The notes: generated by a model not told the origin, from the sequence alone. Shown: positions 1 to 8,851, counted from the first letter of the stretch. The stretch: 64,000 nucleotides of DNA from Streptomyces inhibens (GCF_003389455.1 NZ_QUAC01000485.1:1-64000), one strand, 5' to 3'. Made by a program: numbers and translations.

Positions 1-1
1 C

Positions 2-64
2 GTACTCGGCTACGACGGCCAGCTCGTAGAGATCGAAGCCATCGCCGCCGTGCTCGATTCCTGA
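2..64 (+). CDS. 3' end of an unidentified gene
   Basis: An open frame enters from the left edge and ends at TGA 62-64, giving the C-terminal 20 residues VLGYDGQLVEIEAIAAVLDS. Codon use is typical of a GC-rich actinomycete (C or G in most third positions), so I read it as a real gene tail. It is too short to assign a family. It is followed by the broken IS5-type transposase on the opposite strand. Confidence 0.4.
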   Translation, partial: VLGYDGQLVEIEAIAAVLDS

Positions 65-120
65 GCCGGCGGACCATCCCGCAAGGGCGACCAACCGCCT
101 TGCCCGCGTTCTGGCTCCGA

Positions 121-1145
121 TCACGACCGGAGCCAAATGAGGAGGGCGGCAGCGGTGACGGTGCCGAGATAGACATACCCGCGCTTGTCGTAGCGGGTGG
201 CGACGGCCCTGAACTGCTTGAGCTTTCCGATGGCCCGCTCCACCGTGTTGCGATCTTTGTAGCGGTCCTTGTTGAAGCCCGGGGGCCGTCCGCCGTGCGA
301 CCCCTGGCGCAGGCGGGCGGCCTTGTGGTCTTTCTTCTCCGGGATCACGTGCCGGATGCCGCGCTTGCGGAGGTAGGCGCGGATCTTGCGGTTGCTGTAC
401 GCCTTGTCGGCGCCCACGCTGTCCGGGGTGCGGCGGGGACGCCCAAGCCCCGTGCGGGGAACGCGGATCTTGTCCATGACCAGCTCGAACTGGGTGCAGT
501 CCGCCCGCTGCCCCGGGGTAACAAGCAGGGATAACGGCCGGCAGCGGCCCTCCGTGACGATGTGGATTTTGGTTGTCAGTCCGCCACGGGAGCAGCCGAG
601 GGCCTCGCCTGGTGCACCGCCTCCGCCAGCAGGAGCCGCACGGTCATGTGCGCGTGCAGGCGAACTGATCTTTGTGGCGCCCCCTTTGAGGAGCCAGGTG
701 GGGCGGGAGGCGGGTTCGTGGGTGCGCCAGCGGCGTGCTGGTGGGCCCGCACAGAGGTGGAGTCAACGTTGACGTTCCAGTCGAGGTCGCCCTCGGCGTC
801 GGCAGCGGCCTGGACGTGCTGGAGGAATCTCTCCCAGGTGCCGTCGGCCGACCACAGCAAATGCCGCTTGTGGACTGTCTTCCACGGACCGAAGCGTTCG
901 GGCAGTTCACGCCACTGCACCCCGGTGCTGAGTCGGTGAATGATTCCGTTCATCACCTGCCGGTGATCCCGCCACCGGCCGCACCGATTGTTGCTCACCG
1001 GCAGCAGCGGCTCCAGCACGGCCCACTCCTCGTCAGTCAGATCCCCCTGCTGAGCATGCCCAGAACAACGAACTACTTGATCGAAGAGACACGGCCTAGC
1101 GCGTGCGGTGACGCCGCCAACTGGCGCTTTCAAGGGCGAATTCAC
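121..1145 (-). mobile_element. IS5-family transposase in two overlapping frames
   Basis: The first frame (1145 to about 690) carries the IS5 N-terminal signature 'LTDEEWAVLEPLLP' and 'WRELPERFGPWKTVHKR', and the first DDE aspartate region 'NVDSTSVRAHQHAAGA'. The second frame (about 690 to 121) continues with 'LGCSRGGLTTKIHIVTEGRC', 'VGADKAYSNRKIRAYLRKRG' (second Asp) and 'DRYKDRNTVERAIGKLKQF' (Glu), ending 'ALLIWLRS' as in intact relatives. Both frames are open across the junction and the shift is -1. It falls at AAAGGGG on the minus strand (687-681), a plausible slippery site, so this may be programmed frameshifting as in the IS427 group rather than decay. The true start is probably internal, near 'QQGDLTDEEW'; the first 30 or so residues look like flanking DNA. 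I could not identify terminal inverted repeats. Confidence 0.8.
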
Positions 1146-1534
1146 CCAAACAGCGCCGCCGGCGACGCTGGCGTCGGGTGGCTCTCGCGGTGCCCATCAA
1201 GCCCTCGTCCGCGCATCCTCAGCGTCCATCAAGGTGCACGAGAAGCCTGCCCAGGCTCGCCCGCCGACGAGGCCGCGCGAATGAGCCCAAGAATCCGCCG
1301 CCGTACTTGGTCCAATGGCGCGGATCTCAACCCACGACGAGCGCCCTCCCCGGGCCGTCTCATGGCCGTGGAAGGGCGCTCAACAATGACCAAGGCTGGC
1401 AAAGGTTGTTGCCGGTGTCTCAGGTTCTCGGATAGGCGCGCGACAGATAGCCCCCGGCGGGGCGCTGGCTTCCGTCGCGCTTTGCTGCCTCCTCCGTGGT
1501 GACCTGCGATAGTCCAGGCCAGTGGCTCACTGGC
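1146..1534. other. Intergenic stretch, no supported gene
   Basis: About 390 bases between the IS5-type element and the end of the MarR gene. The open frames on the + strand (such as 1178-1435) have no recognisable motif and poor codon bias. The only structure I see is the inverted repeat at 1339-1381. Confidence 0.5.
1339..1381. terminator. Hairpin downstream of the MarR gene
   Basis: GAGCGCCCT (1339-1347) pairs perfectly with AGGGCGCTC (1373-1381). The 25-base loop contains a smaller GGCC pairing. It lies about 150 bases past the stop of the minus-strand MarR gene and has no T tract, as is usual in actinomycetes. It could end MarR transcription. Confidence 0.4.
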
Positions 1535-1975
1535 TCACCAGACGGGGCGGATCGGCCCCGGTGGCGTAAGCCGGGTCAGATCGGCGACAAGTTCACTGAA
1601 GCGCGCCTCGCCCAGCGCCTCTCGCCATGGTACGACGGCGGCCCGGGCCGCCTGGTCGGCGGCGCGAGTGGCGGCCCAGCCGGCCTCGGTCAGCCCCAAG
1701 AGGCGGGCGCGGGCATCGTGGGGGTGCGGATGCCGCACCACGTACCCCTTGCGGACCAGCTCCTCGACCAGTTGGGCGGCGGCCTGCTTGGTCACCCCCA
1801 GGTGCTCGGCCAGGTCGGCCGTAGTGGCGCCGCCCAGGGAGATGCGGGCAAAGGCGAAGCCGTGCGCAGGCCGCAGGTCCTCGAATCCCTGCTGGGACAC
1901 GCGAGCGTGGATCTCCTGCACCAACTGTCCGGAGAGTGCCAGCACGAGTGCGGAGAAGGCCAGAGCGTCATCCAT
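1535..1975 (-). CDS. MarR-family transcriptional regulator
   Basis: A 146-residue winged-helix repressor of typical MarR length. The DNA-binding core is visible at residues 45-95: 'TTADLAEHLGVTKQAAAQLVEELVRKG' is the helix-turn-helix and 'YVVRHPHPHDARARLLGLTEAG' is the wing with the family's conserved D-x-R. It is divergent from the cupin gene starting at 2044, and the 68-base gap holds two CAAG-N3-CTTG palindromes. By family knowledge it binds as a dimer to such sites and represses itself and the divergent gene until a small ligand binds. The inducer cannot be told from sequence. Confidence 0.88.
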   Translation of the reverse strand: MDDALAFSALVLALSGQLVQEIHARVSQQGFEDLRPAHGFAFARISLGGATTADLAEHLGVTKQAAAQLVEELVRKGYVVRHPHPHDARARLLGLTEAGWAATRAADQAARAAVVPWREALGEARFSELVADLTRLTPPGPIRPVW

Positions 1976-1992
1976 GGGCTTGACTATAACTC

Positions 1993-2031
1993 GTCAAGCT
2001 GCTTGTCTTCATGGACAAGTTGCTTGTCCAT
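1993..2031. promoter_or_regulatory. Tandem operator between MarR and cupin genes
   Basis: A perfect 9-bp-arm palindrome, ATGGACAAG-TTG-CTTGTCCAT, occupies 2011-2031. A second, weaker copy with the same CAAG-N3-CTTG core is at 1995-2005. The two centres (2000 and 2021) are 21 bp apart, two helical turns, so two MarR dimers could bind the same face. The right copy ends 3 bases before the cupin GGAGG ribosome site (2034-2038). Confidence 0.65.
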
Positions 2032-2043
2032 ATGGAGGCTGAC

Positions 2044-2418
2044 ATGCCGTTCATCCGCAGTGACGAGGCCGTCGTGCACGAGATCCACGGTGGCCGCTTC
2101 GTTTCCTACATCCGTCCGGGCACGGGCAGCCGGGACCTCGCCGCCTGGCGCTGCGAGATCCCGGCCGGAATGGTGGGTCCGGCCCACACGATCAGCCACG
2201 AGGAGACGTTCTACGTCCTCTCCGGTCGCCTCCGGCTCACCATCGGAGGCGAGACCGCCGAACTCGGCGTCGGTGACGCGGCGATGGCTCAGGCAGGCTC
2301 CGAGCTGACGGTTGCCAATACCACCGACCAGCCCGCCCACATGTGGGTCACTACACGTGTCGGGCTCAGCGCCAAGCTGGCCGACGGCAGCACCATCACG
2401 CCACCCTGGACCAATTAG
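2044..2418 (+). CDS. Small single-domain cupin protein
   Basis: A 124-residue protein with one cupin barrel. Motif 1 is at about 47-65, 'GPAHTISHEETFYVLSGRLR' (metal-binding His-x-x-x-x-x-His-Glu pattern), and motif 2 lies near 'GDAAMAQAGSELTVANTTDQP' without an obvious second metal histidine. I choose ATG 2044 because GGAGG stands 5 bases upstream; the in-frame ATGs at 2011 and 2032 lie within the operator. Its divergence from the MarR gene makes it the likely regulated target. Small cupins of this type are often dioxygenases, isomerases or ligand-binding proteins; the substrate is unknown. Confidence 0.8.
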   Translation: MPFIRSDEAVVHEIHGGRFVSYIRPGTGSRDLAAWRCEIPAGMVGPAHTISHEETFYVLSGRLRLTIGGETAELGVGDAAMAQAGSELTVANTTDQPAHMWVTTRVGLSAKLADGSTITPPWTN

Positions 2419-2500
2419 GCCCGCAGAGGATCGGTGCTCACGTTTCATGGATCAGCGCCATGCCAGAGCGATGGACACGGCAAGATCGAACAAGGCGGGA

Positions 2501-2538
2501 CAGCGGGGGCCGCTCCCGGAACGGGTACGGCCCCGCTG
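2501..2538 (+). terminator. Terminator hairpin after the cupin gene
   Basis: CAGCGGGG (2501-2508) pairs with CCCCGCTG (2531-2538), and the intervening bases form an inner CCCG/CGGG pairing. It lies 83 bases after the cupin stop and just before the broken IS701-type transposase, so it probably ends cupin transcription. Confidence 0.5.
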
Positions 2539-2545
2539 ATCATCG

Positions 2546-3871
2546 ATGCTTGTGAAGACATGCGAAGAGTCGGTGGCCGCAGGTCACAGCATAGATCCCG
2601 CCCGTTGGCGGGACGCGTTCGAGGCCCTGACGGGTCGTATCGCGGGCCGCTTCGCGCGGGTCGAGCCCCGGCGCCGGGCCGGGCGGCTGGCGCTCGGCCT
2701 GTTGGCGGATCTGCCGCGCAAGATCTGCTGGACGATCGCGGAGCGGGTCGGGGATGCCGCGCCGCACGGGATGCAGCACTTGCTGTGCCGGGCCTCCTGG
2801 GACGCGGACGCGGTCCGTGACGATCTCCGCGACTACGTGGTCGAGCACCTCCACGACGCTGCGGCCGTGCTGGTGGTCGAGTCGATGAGACCGGCGACGT
2901 CAAGAAGGGCAAGCACACAGTCGGCGTGCAGCAGCAGTACACCGGAACCGCAGGGCGGATCGAGAACTCACAGGTCGCCGTCCACCTCGTCTACGCCGCT
3001 TCGCGCGGGCACGCCGCGGTGGACCGGGAACTCTACGTTCCGCGGTCGTGGACCATCGATCCCGACCGCTGCCAGGCGGCGGGCATCCCCGAGGACCGGG
3101 CCTTCGCGCCCAAGCCGGAGCTGGCCACCGCGATGATCGAACGGCTCCTCGACGCCGGCATCACGCCTCCTGGGCGGCCGGGGACGAGGACTACGGCGGC
3201 AACCCGAAACTGCGGGCCGCACCGGAATCACGCGGCATGGGATACGTCCTCGCCGTCGCCTGCTCGGACGAAGTCGCCACCGGCGCAGGAAAGTTCAGGG
3301 CCGACACCCTGACCCGCAAGCTACCCAGGCGGGCCTGGCAGAAGCTGTCCGCCGGGGCAGGCGCGAAGGGCCACCGGTTCCATGACTGGGCCGTCATCGA
3401 CACCGCCGACCCTGGCCCCCGACAGCGCCGGCTGCTGATCCGCCGCAACCGCCACACCGGCGAACTCGCCTACTACCGCTGCTACTCGCCCCGGGCCGTA
3501 CCGCTGACCATGCTGGTCAAGGTCGCCGGTCAAGATGGCGGGTGGAGGAGACGTTCCAGTCCGAGAAGAGCCTGGCCGGACTCGACGAACACCAGGCCCG
3601 CCGATTCGCCTCCTGGACCCGCTGGGTCACCCTGGCGATGCTCGCCCACGCCTTCCTCGCCCTCGTCCGGGCCGACGAACACATCCGCACCCCCGGCCCC
3701 GCCAACCCGATCCCGCTGTACTGCAACGAAATCCAGAGGCTATTCATGACCCTCATCGCTCAGCCCGTCCAGGACGTGGCCCACCGGCTTGGCCGGTCCG
3801 ACTGGCGACGCCGCTACCAAGCCCGAGCGCAAACCGGTCACTACCGGCGGCAAGCCGCAGATCAGACATAA
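2546..3871 (+). pseudogene. IS701-like transposase, at least three frameshifts
   Basis: One transposase is spread over four frames. 2546 to about 2880 reads 'RKICWTIAERVGDAAPHGMQ'. From 2881 it reads 'DETGDVKKGKHTVGVQQQYT' with the first catalytic Asp of the DETG motif. From about 3166 it reads 'ASWAAGDEDYGGNPKLR' with the second Asp. From 3538 it reads 'VEETFQSEKSLAGLDEHQ' with the Glu, to TAA at 3871. The first break is a 5-bp tandem duplication, GTCGA at 2876-2880 and again at 2881-2885; removing one copy restores 'LVVDETGD'. The others lie near 3160 and 3535. With three independent breaks it cannot make a full protein. Confidence 0.8.
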
Positions 3872-4059
3872 AGATCACGATCTACGACTGGAGTATTAGC
3901 CTCGCGCCTTCATGAAACGGGCTGTCCGGCAGGCGGTCAGCCCAGCGAACAGTGCCTCTGACCAGCGGGCATGAGGATTGTCGAGGCCGTCGTTCCCGCA
4001 CCAGCCGGAGTCACTTCTCAGGTGAGCAAGCCGTCAGGCTCGGGTGTGGACGTGATGCT

Positions 4060-4839
4060 TCACAGCCGCCGGACGCGCAGCACCCCTGTCTGCATCGGGA
4101 GAGTGAACTCGCCGCGGGCGGTCTCCAGTCGACTCGCGAGGAAGGCGCGGATCCGGTCCAGCGTGGCCTCTTGTTCCTGTTCTGGCATGACCAGCACCCC
4201 AGCGCGCGTCGCGAGAGTCGCGACGAGAGAGTCGGCGGTGCGGCGCTGCCCGTAGGGGAACTCGGCCTGCTCCGGTGAGCCGAACCGGGCGGGTACGCCA
4301 TTCTTTGGAAGGTGCATGTCTGCCGTCTCGGCGCGCCAGCTGGCGGGCGTGTCACGCGGGCCGATGGCCGCGCTCCCGCTGACCCGCGCGAGCCCGGAAA
4401 CCCACTCGACCCCGTCGTCCATGACGTTCCACAGACCTGCCAGGATGCCGCCGGGCGCGAGGACCCTGGCGATCTCGGGTCCCGCGACGGCCATGTCGAA
4501 CCAGTGCATGGCGTTGCCGGCCAGCACGGCATCGACAGACGCGTCCGGCAACGGTATCGCCTCGGCACTACCCGGCAGGGCATGGACAGCCGGCAGCGAG
4601 CGGCGCAGCTCGGTCAGCATCGCCGAATCGGGCTCGACTGCAATGACTTCGGCACCCAGCGCGACCAACGTGCCGGTCAGCTTGCCGGTTCCGGCGCCGA
4701 GGTCGAGCACGCGCGGCCCGGACGCGGGCTCAAGCGCCCACCGCACCGCGGCCTGCGCGTAGTCCGGACGGTGCTCGGCGTATGCGACCGCCGCCACGCC
4801 GAACGACGAGGAATGAAGCAGCCGTTCATCCTGATCCAT
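4060..4839 (-). CDS. Class I SAM-dependent methyltransferase
   Basis: A 259-residue enzyme with the Rossmann-fold methyltransferase core. Motif I is 'VLDLGAGTGKLTG' (about 44-56), the acidic end of strand 2 is 'VIAVEPDSAML', and motif II is 'GSAEAIPLPDASVDAVLAGN', followed by 'HWFD', a pattern of the UbiE/Methyltransf_11 group. ATG 4839 is chosen because the N-terminal 'MDQDERLLHSSSFGVAAVAY' matches these proteins; the longer open frame to 5127 adds low-complexity Pro/Arg sequence. Donor is S-adenosylmethionine; the acceptor is unknown. It stands alone between the IS701-like and IS1380-like elements. Confidence 0.85.
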   Translation of the reverse strand: MDQDERLLHSSSFGVAAVAYAEHRPDYAQAAVRWALEPASGPRVLDLGAGTGKLTGTLVALGAEVIAVEPDSAMLTELRRSLPAVHALPGSAEAIPLPDASVDAVLAGNAMHWFDMAVAGPEIARVLAPGGILAGLWNVMDDGVEWVSGLARVSGSAAIGPRDTPASWRAETADMHLPKNGVPARFGSPEQAEFPYGQRRTADSLVATLATRAGVLVMPEQEQEATLDRIRAFLASRLETARGEFTLPMQTGVLRVRRL

Positions 4840-4925
4840 CCGGCTACCGTATCGATGCTGCTGACGGTCGGCTACCCCGCGCCACCACTGCGGCGGCGGC
4901 CACCCGATACCGCTCTGAGAAGCGC

Positions 4926-6535
4926 CTCTGACCTGGGACGATGAGACTTGTCCAGGGTCCTGGTCGTCGTCAAGAAAGCTGCACTCCTCGGGTGAAGAAG
5001 CGTAGTGGGTCCTACCCGCCTGTCCGTGTCGTGGGCGGCGGCCGCTCGGTGGCCCCGCAGGCCGGGGCGGTGCTGTTGGTCGAGACGGTACGCAAGTCCG
5101 GTCTGGACGGCGCGATATCGGCGGCACTCGCGCCGTGGCGCAAGCCGCGGGCGGTGCACGACCCGAGCAAGGTCCTGCTGGATGTCGCGCTCGCGATCGC
5201 TCTGGGCGGGGATTGCCTGGCAGACACGGCGATGCTGCGGGCCGAGCCCGAGGTGTTCGGCCCAGTTGCCTCCGATCCGACCATCTCCCGCGTCATCGGC
5301 GCTCTGGCCGCGACCGGCCCGAAGGCGCTCACGGCGATCCGCTCAGCCCGTGCCGAAGTACGGGCACCCATCTGGGAGTTGGCTGGGGCCGACGCTCCGG
5401 ATGCCGACGAGCAGCTGATCGTGGACATCGACGGAGTGCTGGTCCTCGCCCACTCCGAGAAGCAGGACGCCACCGCGACCTGGAAGAAGACCTTCGGTCA
5501 TCGTCCGCTTGTCGCGTTCGTCGACCACGGCCAGGACGGGTCCGGCGAGCCGGTGGCCGCCGTGCTGCGGCCCGGCAACGCGGGCTCTAACACCGCCGCC
5601 GACCACATCGAAACCACCCGGCTCGCTCTGGCCCAGCTGCCCGCATCGTTGCGGCGGGGACGCCAGACACTGATCCGCACCGACTCCGGCGGTGGCACCC
5701 ATGCCTTCCTTGGCTGGCTGTCGCGACGGGGCCGGTGGCTGTCGTATTCCGTCGGTATGACCATCACCGACGCCATTCATCAGGCCGTGCTGAAGATCCC
5801 GAAGCGGGCGTGGACGCCGGCCTACGATGCGGGCGGCGCCGAGCGGTCCGGCGCCTGGGTCGCAGAGATCACGGACATGCCCGACCTGAGCACCTGGCCC
5901 AAGGGCATGCGGCTGATCGTCCGCAAGGAACGGCCGCCCCCGGAGCCCAGTCGCGCTTCACCGACATCGACGGAAACCGTCTCAACTGCTTCGCGCCCAA
6001 GACGAAAGGTGGTCAGCTCGCCGACCTGGAACTGCGTCACCGCAGACGGGCCCGCTGCGAGGACCGCATCCGAAACGCCCGCGACACCGGCCTGCGCAAA
6101 CTGCCCCTGCACGACAGCGCACAAAACCAGATCTGGTTGGAGATCGTCTCCCTCGCACTCGACCTCCTCGCCTGGATGCCGATGCTCCGCCCTGACCGGC
6201 GACACCCGCCGCTGGGAGCCCAAGAAGCTCCGCCAGCGACTGTTCTCCGCCGCCGCGCAACTCGTGAGCACTGGCCGCCGCCGCTGGCTCCGGCTGTCCA
6301 CCAGATGGCCGTGGACCGACGTCATCGCCCACGCAATCACACGGCTCCAAGCTCTGCCGAACCCCGGCTGAACCCGCACCACCACACCGGGCAGTGGAAC
6401 CCGGCGCCCACCCGACACGAGAGCCGGGCCGTCAACCTGCCCTGGCCCCGAAACGACCGCACCACACAAACACACAGCCCCCATCAACGAACTGACGGGG
6501 ACTCATGAATGATCGAGGTTAGCCACAGGTCACAG
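4926..6535 (+). mobile_element. IS1380-type insertion sequence with tentative ends
   Basis: A 1.6-kb unit around the transposase, the usual size for this family. Candidate ends are CTCTGACCTGGG (4926-4937) and CCACAGGTCACAG (6523-6535), whose reverse complement CTGTGACCTGTGG matches the left end at most positions. I see no clear target duplication, so the ends are a proposal. Confidence 0.45.
4992..6371 (+). pseudogene. IS1380-family transposase with two compensating frameshifts
   Basis: GTG 4992 begins 'VKKRSGSYPPVRVVGGGRSV'. The reading frame is open to 6371 and carries IS1380 DDE features: 'QLIVDIDGVLVLAHSEKQD' (first Asp) and 'RQTLIRTDSGGGTHAFLGWL' (second Asp). However, from about 5935 to 6190 the genuine sequence lies in another frame ('SRFTDIDGNRLNCFAPKTKG', 'AQNQIWLEIVSLALDLLAWM'), and it returns for 'ALTGDTRRWEPKKLRQRLF'. 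Each break is at a C-rich run (CCCCC near 5938; an extra C near 6188). The ribosome would read through but make about 80 wrong residues over the C-terminal catalytic part, so it is probably inactive. Confidence 0.75.
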
Positions 6536-6608
6536 ACTTGATTGGTTACATGCACCCAGGTCGCACCCCGGCGGGGGTCACTTCTTCGGAAACTGAGATC
6601 ATCGGGGA

Positions 6609-6890
6609 ATGACAGGCGCGTATCTACCCGCAGGGTGGACTCTCCAACAGATCCGCGACGTGTCCGGGGATCAGCAGGCCACTGCCCTGAACACCAGCCG
6701 GACCGTGATGTGGTGCGTGCCGGACGCCGAAGAGGTTGTGCATCCCGAGATCGTGCTGCGGTTTCACAGCTTGTGTCTGGTGAAGCCCGTCCATGACAAC
6801 GACTGGTACATGGGCAGCCTGAACGATGACGGATCGATCGACTGCTGGAGTGCCTATGACGATCTGTACGAAGCGCTGCGCGGACTGTAG
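6609..6890 (+). CDS. Small hypothetical protein
   Basis: A 93-residue ORF starting 'MTGAYLPAGWTLQQIRDVSG' and ending 'CWSAYDDLYEALRGL'. It has no signal peptide or membrane segment, and a central 'VHPEIVLRFHSLCLVKPVHD'. The balanced composition with alternating hydrophobic residues suggests a folded protein, but I recognise no family. It lies between the IS1380-type element and the tRNA-Gly remnant, so it may be cargo of the presumed integrated element. No strong ribosome site precedes the ATG. Confidence 0.5.
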   Translation: MTGAYLPAGWTLQQIRDVSGDQQATALNTSRTVMWCVPDAEEVVHPEIVLRFHSLCLVKPVHDNDWYMGSLNDDGSIDCWSAYDDLYEALRGL

Positions 6891-7630
6891 CTGGTACGAA
6901 CCGATCTCTCTCTCGGCAGTGCGAGAGACAAGCTGTACAGCAGCGAAGTACAGCAACCGTGATGGCCTCGGCCGATCGCTGCAGGCCGCAGGGCCACCGA
7001 TGACCAGCCGAACAGACCTCGACAAACCGCTCCGCCGGTAGTTCGCAACGAGGGGCTGCCGTGCCCGCTGTGTGCCCGAAGGACCGGTAAACCACGGGGA
7101 ATTCGGGTGCGCGACGGGGTCACGGCATACGACGCTCGGGGTGCCATCTCAGAGGTCAGGGCGGCGATCACCCCCTGATCGACCGGTGATCCCCAAGGTC
7201 AGAGCGCGGGTTCGATTCCCGTCGCCCGCTCCATGCATGAGACCCAGGTCAGTGGCCTGGGGCTTGTTGGTTGTCCAGATCATTTCCAGCTCGCATGCCA
7301 GGCCGCTCCGGTGAACGGCCGGACGCCTGTGCTGCGTTCTCCGGTTCAACGGGCTCGTTCGCTGCGTACGGGTGGACGTATCCCGTCTCGTCGAAGGGCA
7401 TGGACCAGTTCCAGGCATCGTGGCACTCGCGCGGCATACCCTCGCCGGCCCCGCCCGGTGCCCCAGGCAAACGGCCCACGCACAGTCGGTCAACTGACCC
7501 TGGTACCCGCCAGGGGCTTCTCAGGGTTGGCTCAGGGGCACCCCGGATGATCCGACGATCTGGGCTGGCGAGAATCGACGTAGTTCCTGAAGTATCTGTG
7601 CCCCCTGTTCGTCCCTGACTGGAGACCCGC
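6891..7630. other. Gap containing a tRNA remnant only
   Basis: About 740 bases with no protein gene I can support. The frames here have mixed third-base composition. The one clear element is the tRNA-Gly 3' half at 7190-7233. The antisense reading 'GDGNRTRALTLG' across it is a well-known spurious tRNA-antisense peptide. Confidence 0.5.
7190..7233 (+). other. 3' half of tRNA-Gly, probable attachment site
   Basis: Starting inside the anticodon loop (CCCCAA), the sequence runs through GGTC and AGAGCG into a complete T arm, GCGGG-TTCGATT-CCCGT. It ends with the acceptor strand CGCCCGC, discriminator T and an encoded CCA. CGCCCGC-T-CCA is what tRNA-Gly (5' GCGGGCG) requires. The matching 5' half is absent upstream. 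A duplicate running from anticodon loop to CCA is the usual scar of integrative elements (AICE/SLP1 type). Because the fragment is on the + strand, the element would lie to its left, with the full tRNA beyond the window. Confidence 0.7.
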
Positions 7631-8815
7631 ATGCGCCGTTCCTCGACCCTCGCCGTGGCCGCTCTGACGGCCGCCACCATGGCATTCGGCGCGGTTGCCC
7701 CTGTGCAGGCGGCGCAGGGGCCTGCGGACCTGGACCCCACGGCGTTGCACGAGGCGATCGCGGTACACCCGGGCGACGGCGTGGCAGGTGCTGTGGCCCG
7801 GGTGAGCAAGGCGGGGCAGACGTGGCATGGGGCGTCCGGGGATCTTGTCACCGGCAAGCCGGTCAAGGACGAGGCCCACTTCCGTATCGGCAGCATCGCC
7901 AAGACATTTGAGGCGGTGGTGCTGTTGCAGCTCTCCGCAGAGGGCCGGGTGGATCTCGACGAGACGGTGCAGCACTACATGCCGGGGCTGCTGCCGGAGA
8001 CGTTCGAGCCCGTCACCGTACGGCAGTTGCTCAACCACACCAGCGGCCTGCCCCAGGACTTCGAAGGCGCACCCGCGCCGCCCCAGGACGAGGTGATCGA
8101 CAACCGCTTCGACTACTACACCTTCGACCAGGTGATCCAGCAGACGCTCCGGCCCAAGGGCAGGCCCTGGCCCGGCCCGCGCTTCACGCCCGGGACCAAG
8201 CAGGAGTACAACTCGTTCGGCTACCGCATCGCCGGGAAGCTGATCGAAGAACTCACCGGCCACTCCCTCAAGCGCGAGATCACCGCCCGCGTCCTGGTCC
8301 CGCTGAAGATGCACGACACCTCCGCGCCGGCCCATAACGTGCAAATACCCCGTCCCTATCTGCCCGGATACGTGCCCGACAGCAAGGGCGAGCTGGTCGA
8401 CGTCAACGAGCAGGGCGGCAACCCCTCCAGCATGATCTCCACGACCGTCGACCTCGATCGCTTCATCACCGGCCTGTTCAACGGCCGCCTACTGCGCCCC
8501 GCCCAGGCCGCCGAGCTGCGTGCTCTGCCCCGTGGCGCCGACGGCAGGCTGCTCCCTTACGCAGACGGCTCCAACTGCAACATCGGGCCGGACAAGGGTT
8601 CGGCCTGCTACAGCATCGGGCTGATGTCCTTCCCGCTGCCCGATGGCTCGGTGATGTGGGGCAAGACGGGAAGCGACCTCGGTTACACAAGTGGGGTCTT
8701 CGCCTCCCCCGATCTGAACCGGCGCGGCGTCTACGCGGTGGGCACAGCCTCTTCCGACACCAACGCCGCCTCCAGCATCGGCAAGCGCCTCGCCCTCGCC
8801 GCCTTCAATGACTGA
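7631..8815 (+). CDS. Secreted beta-lactamase-fold serine hydrolase
   Basis: A 394-residue exported enzyme of the beta-lactamase/D-alanyl-D-alanine carboxypeptidase (R61-like) clan. A signal peptide spans residues 1-28 (RR, hydrophobic 'LAVAALTAATMAFGAV', then 'VQAAQ'). The active site is 'GSIAK' (Ser88, Lys91); 'NHTSGL' follows; the second motif reads 'EYNSFGY' where R61-type enzymes usually have Tyr-Ser-Asn; the third is 'GKTGSDLGYTSG' (345-347 KTG). The substrate could be a peptidoglycan stem peptide, a beta-lactam or another ester/amide. It stands alone, with a hairpin terminator 16 bases downstream. Confidence 0.88.
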   Translation: MRRSSTLAVAALTAATMAFGAVAPVQAAQGPADLDPTALHEAIAVHPGDGVAGAVARVSKAGQTWHGASGDLVTGKPVKDEAHFRIGSIAKTFEAVVLLQLSAEGRVDLDETVQHYMPGLLPETFEPVTVRQLLNHTSGLPQDFEGAPAPPQDEVIDNRFDYYTFDQVIQQTLRPKGRPWPGPRFTPGTKQEYNSFGYRIAGKLIEELTGHSLKREITARVLVPLKMHDTSAPAHNVQIPRPYLPGYVPDSKGELVDVNEQGGNPSSMISTTVDLDRFITGLFNGRLLRPAQAAELRALPRGADGRLLPYADGSNCNIGPDKGSACYSIGLMSFPLPDGSVMWGKTGSDLGYTSGVFASPDLNRRGVYAVGTASSDTNAASSIGKRLALAAFND

Positions 8816-8830
8816 GGCGTAGTTGGCGAG

Positions 8831-8851
8831 TGGGGCAGGGACACTGCCCCA
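8831..8851 (+). terminator. Terminator of the serine hydrolase gene
   Basis: TGGGGCAG (8831-8838), loop GGACA, CTGCCCCA (8844-8851): a perfect 8-bp stem beginning 16 bases after the stop codon at 8815. Confidence 0.65.

Noticed and set aside
121..1145. Terminal inverted repeats for the IS5-type element
   Set aside because: I compared both flanks and found no convincing matching ends.
7149..7493. Peptide 'GDGNRTRALTLG' on the minus strand
   Set aside because: A well-known spurious translation antisense to tRNA-Gly, not a protein.
7631..8815. Calling the serine hydrolase an antibiotic-resistance beta-lactamase
   Set aside because: Sequence motifs fit carboxypeptidase/esterase relatives as well, and the second motif is atypical; substrate cannot be decided.
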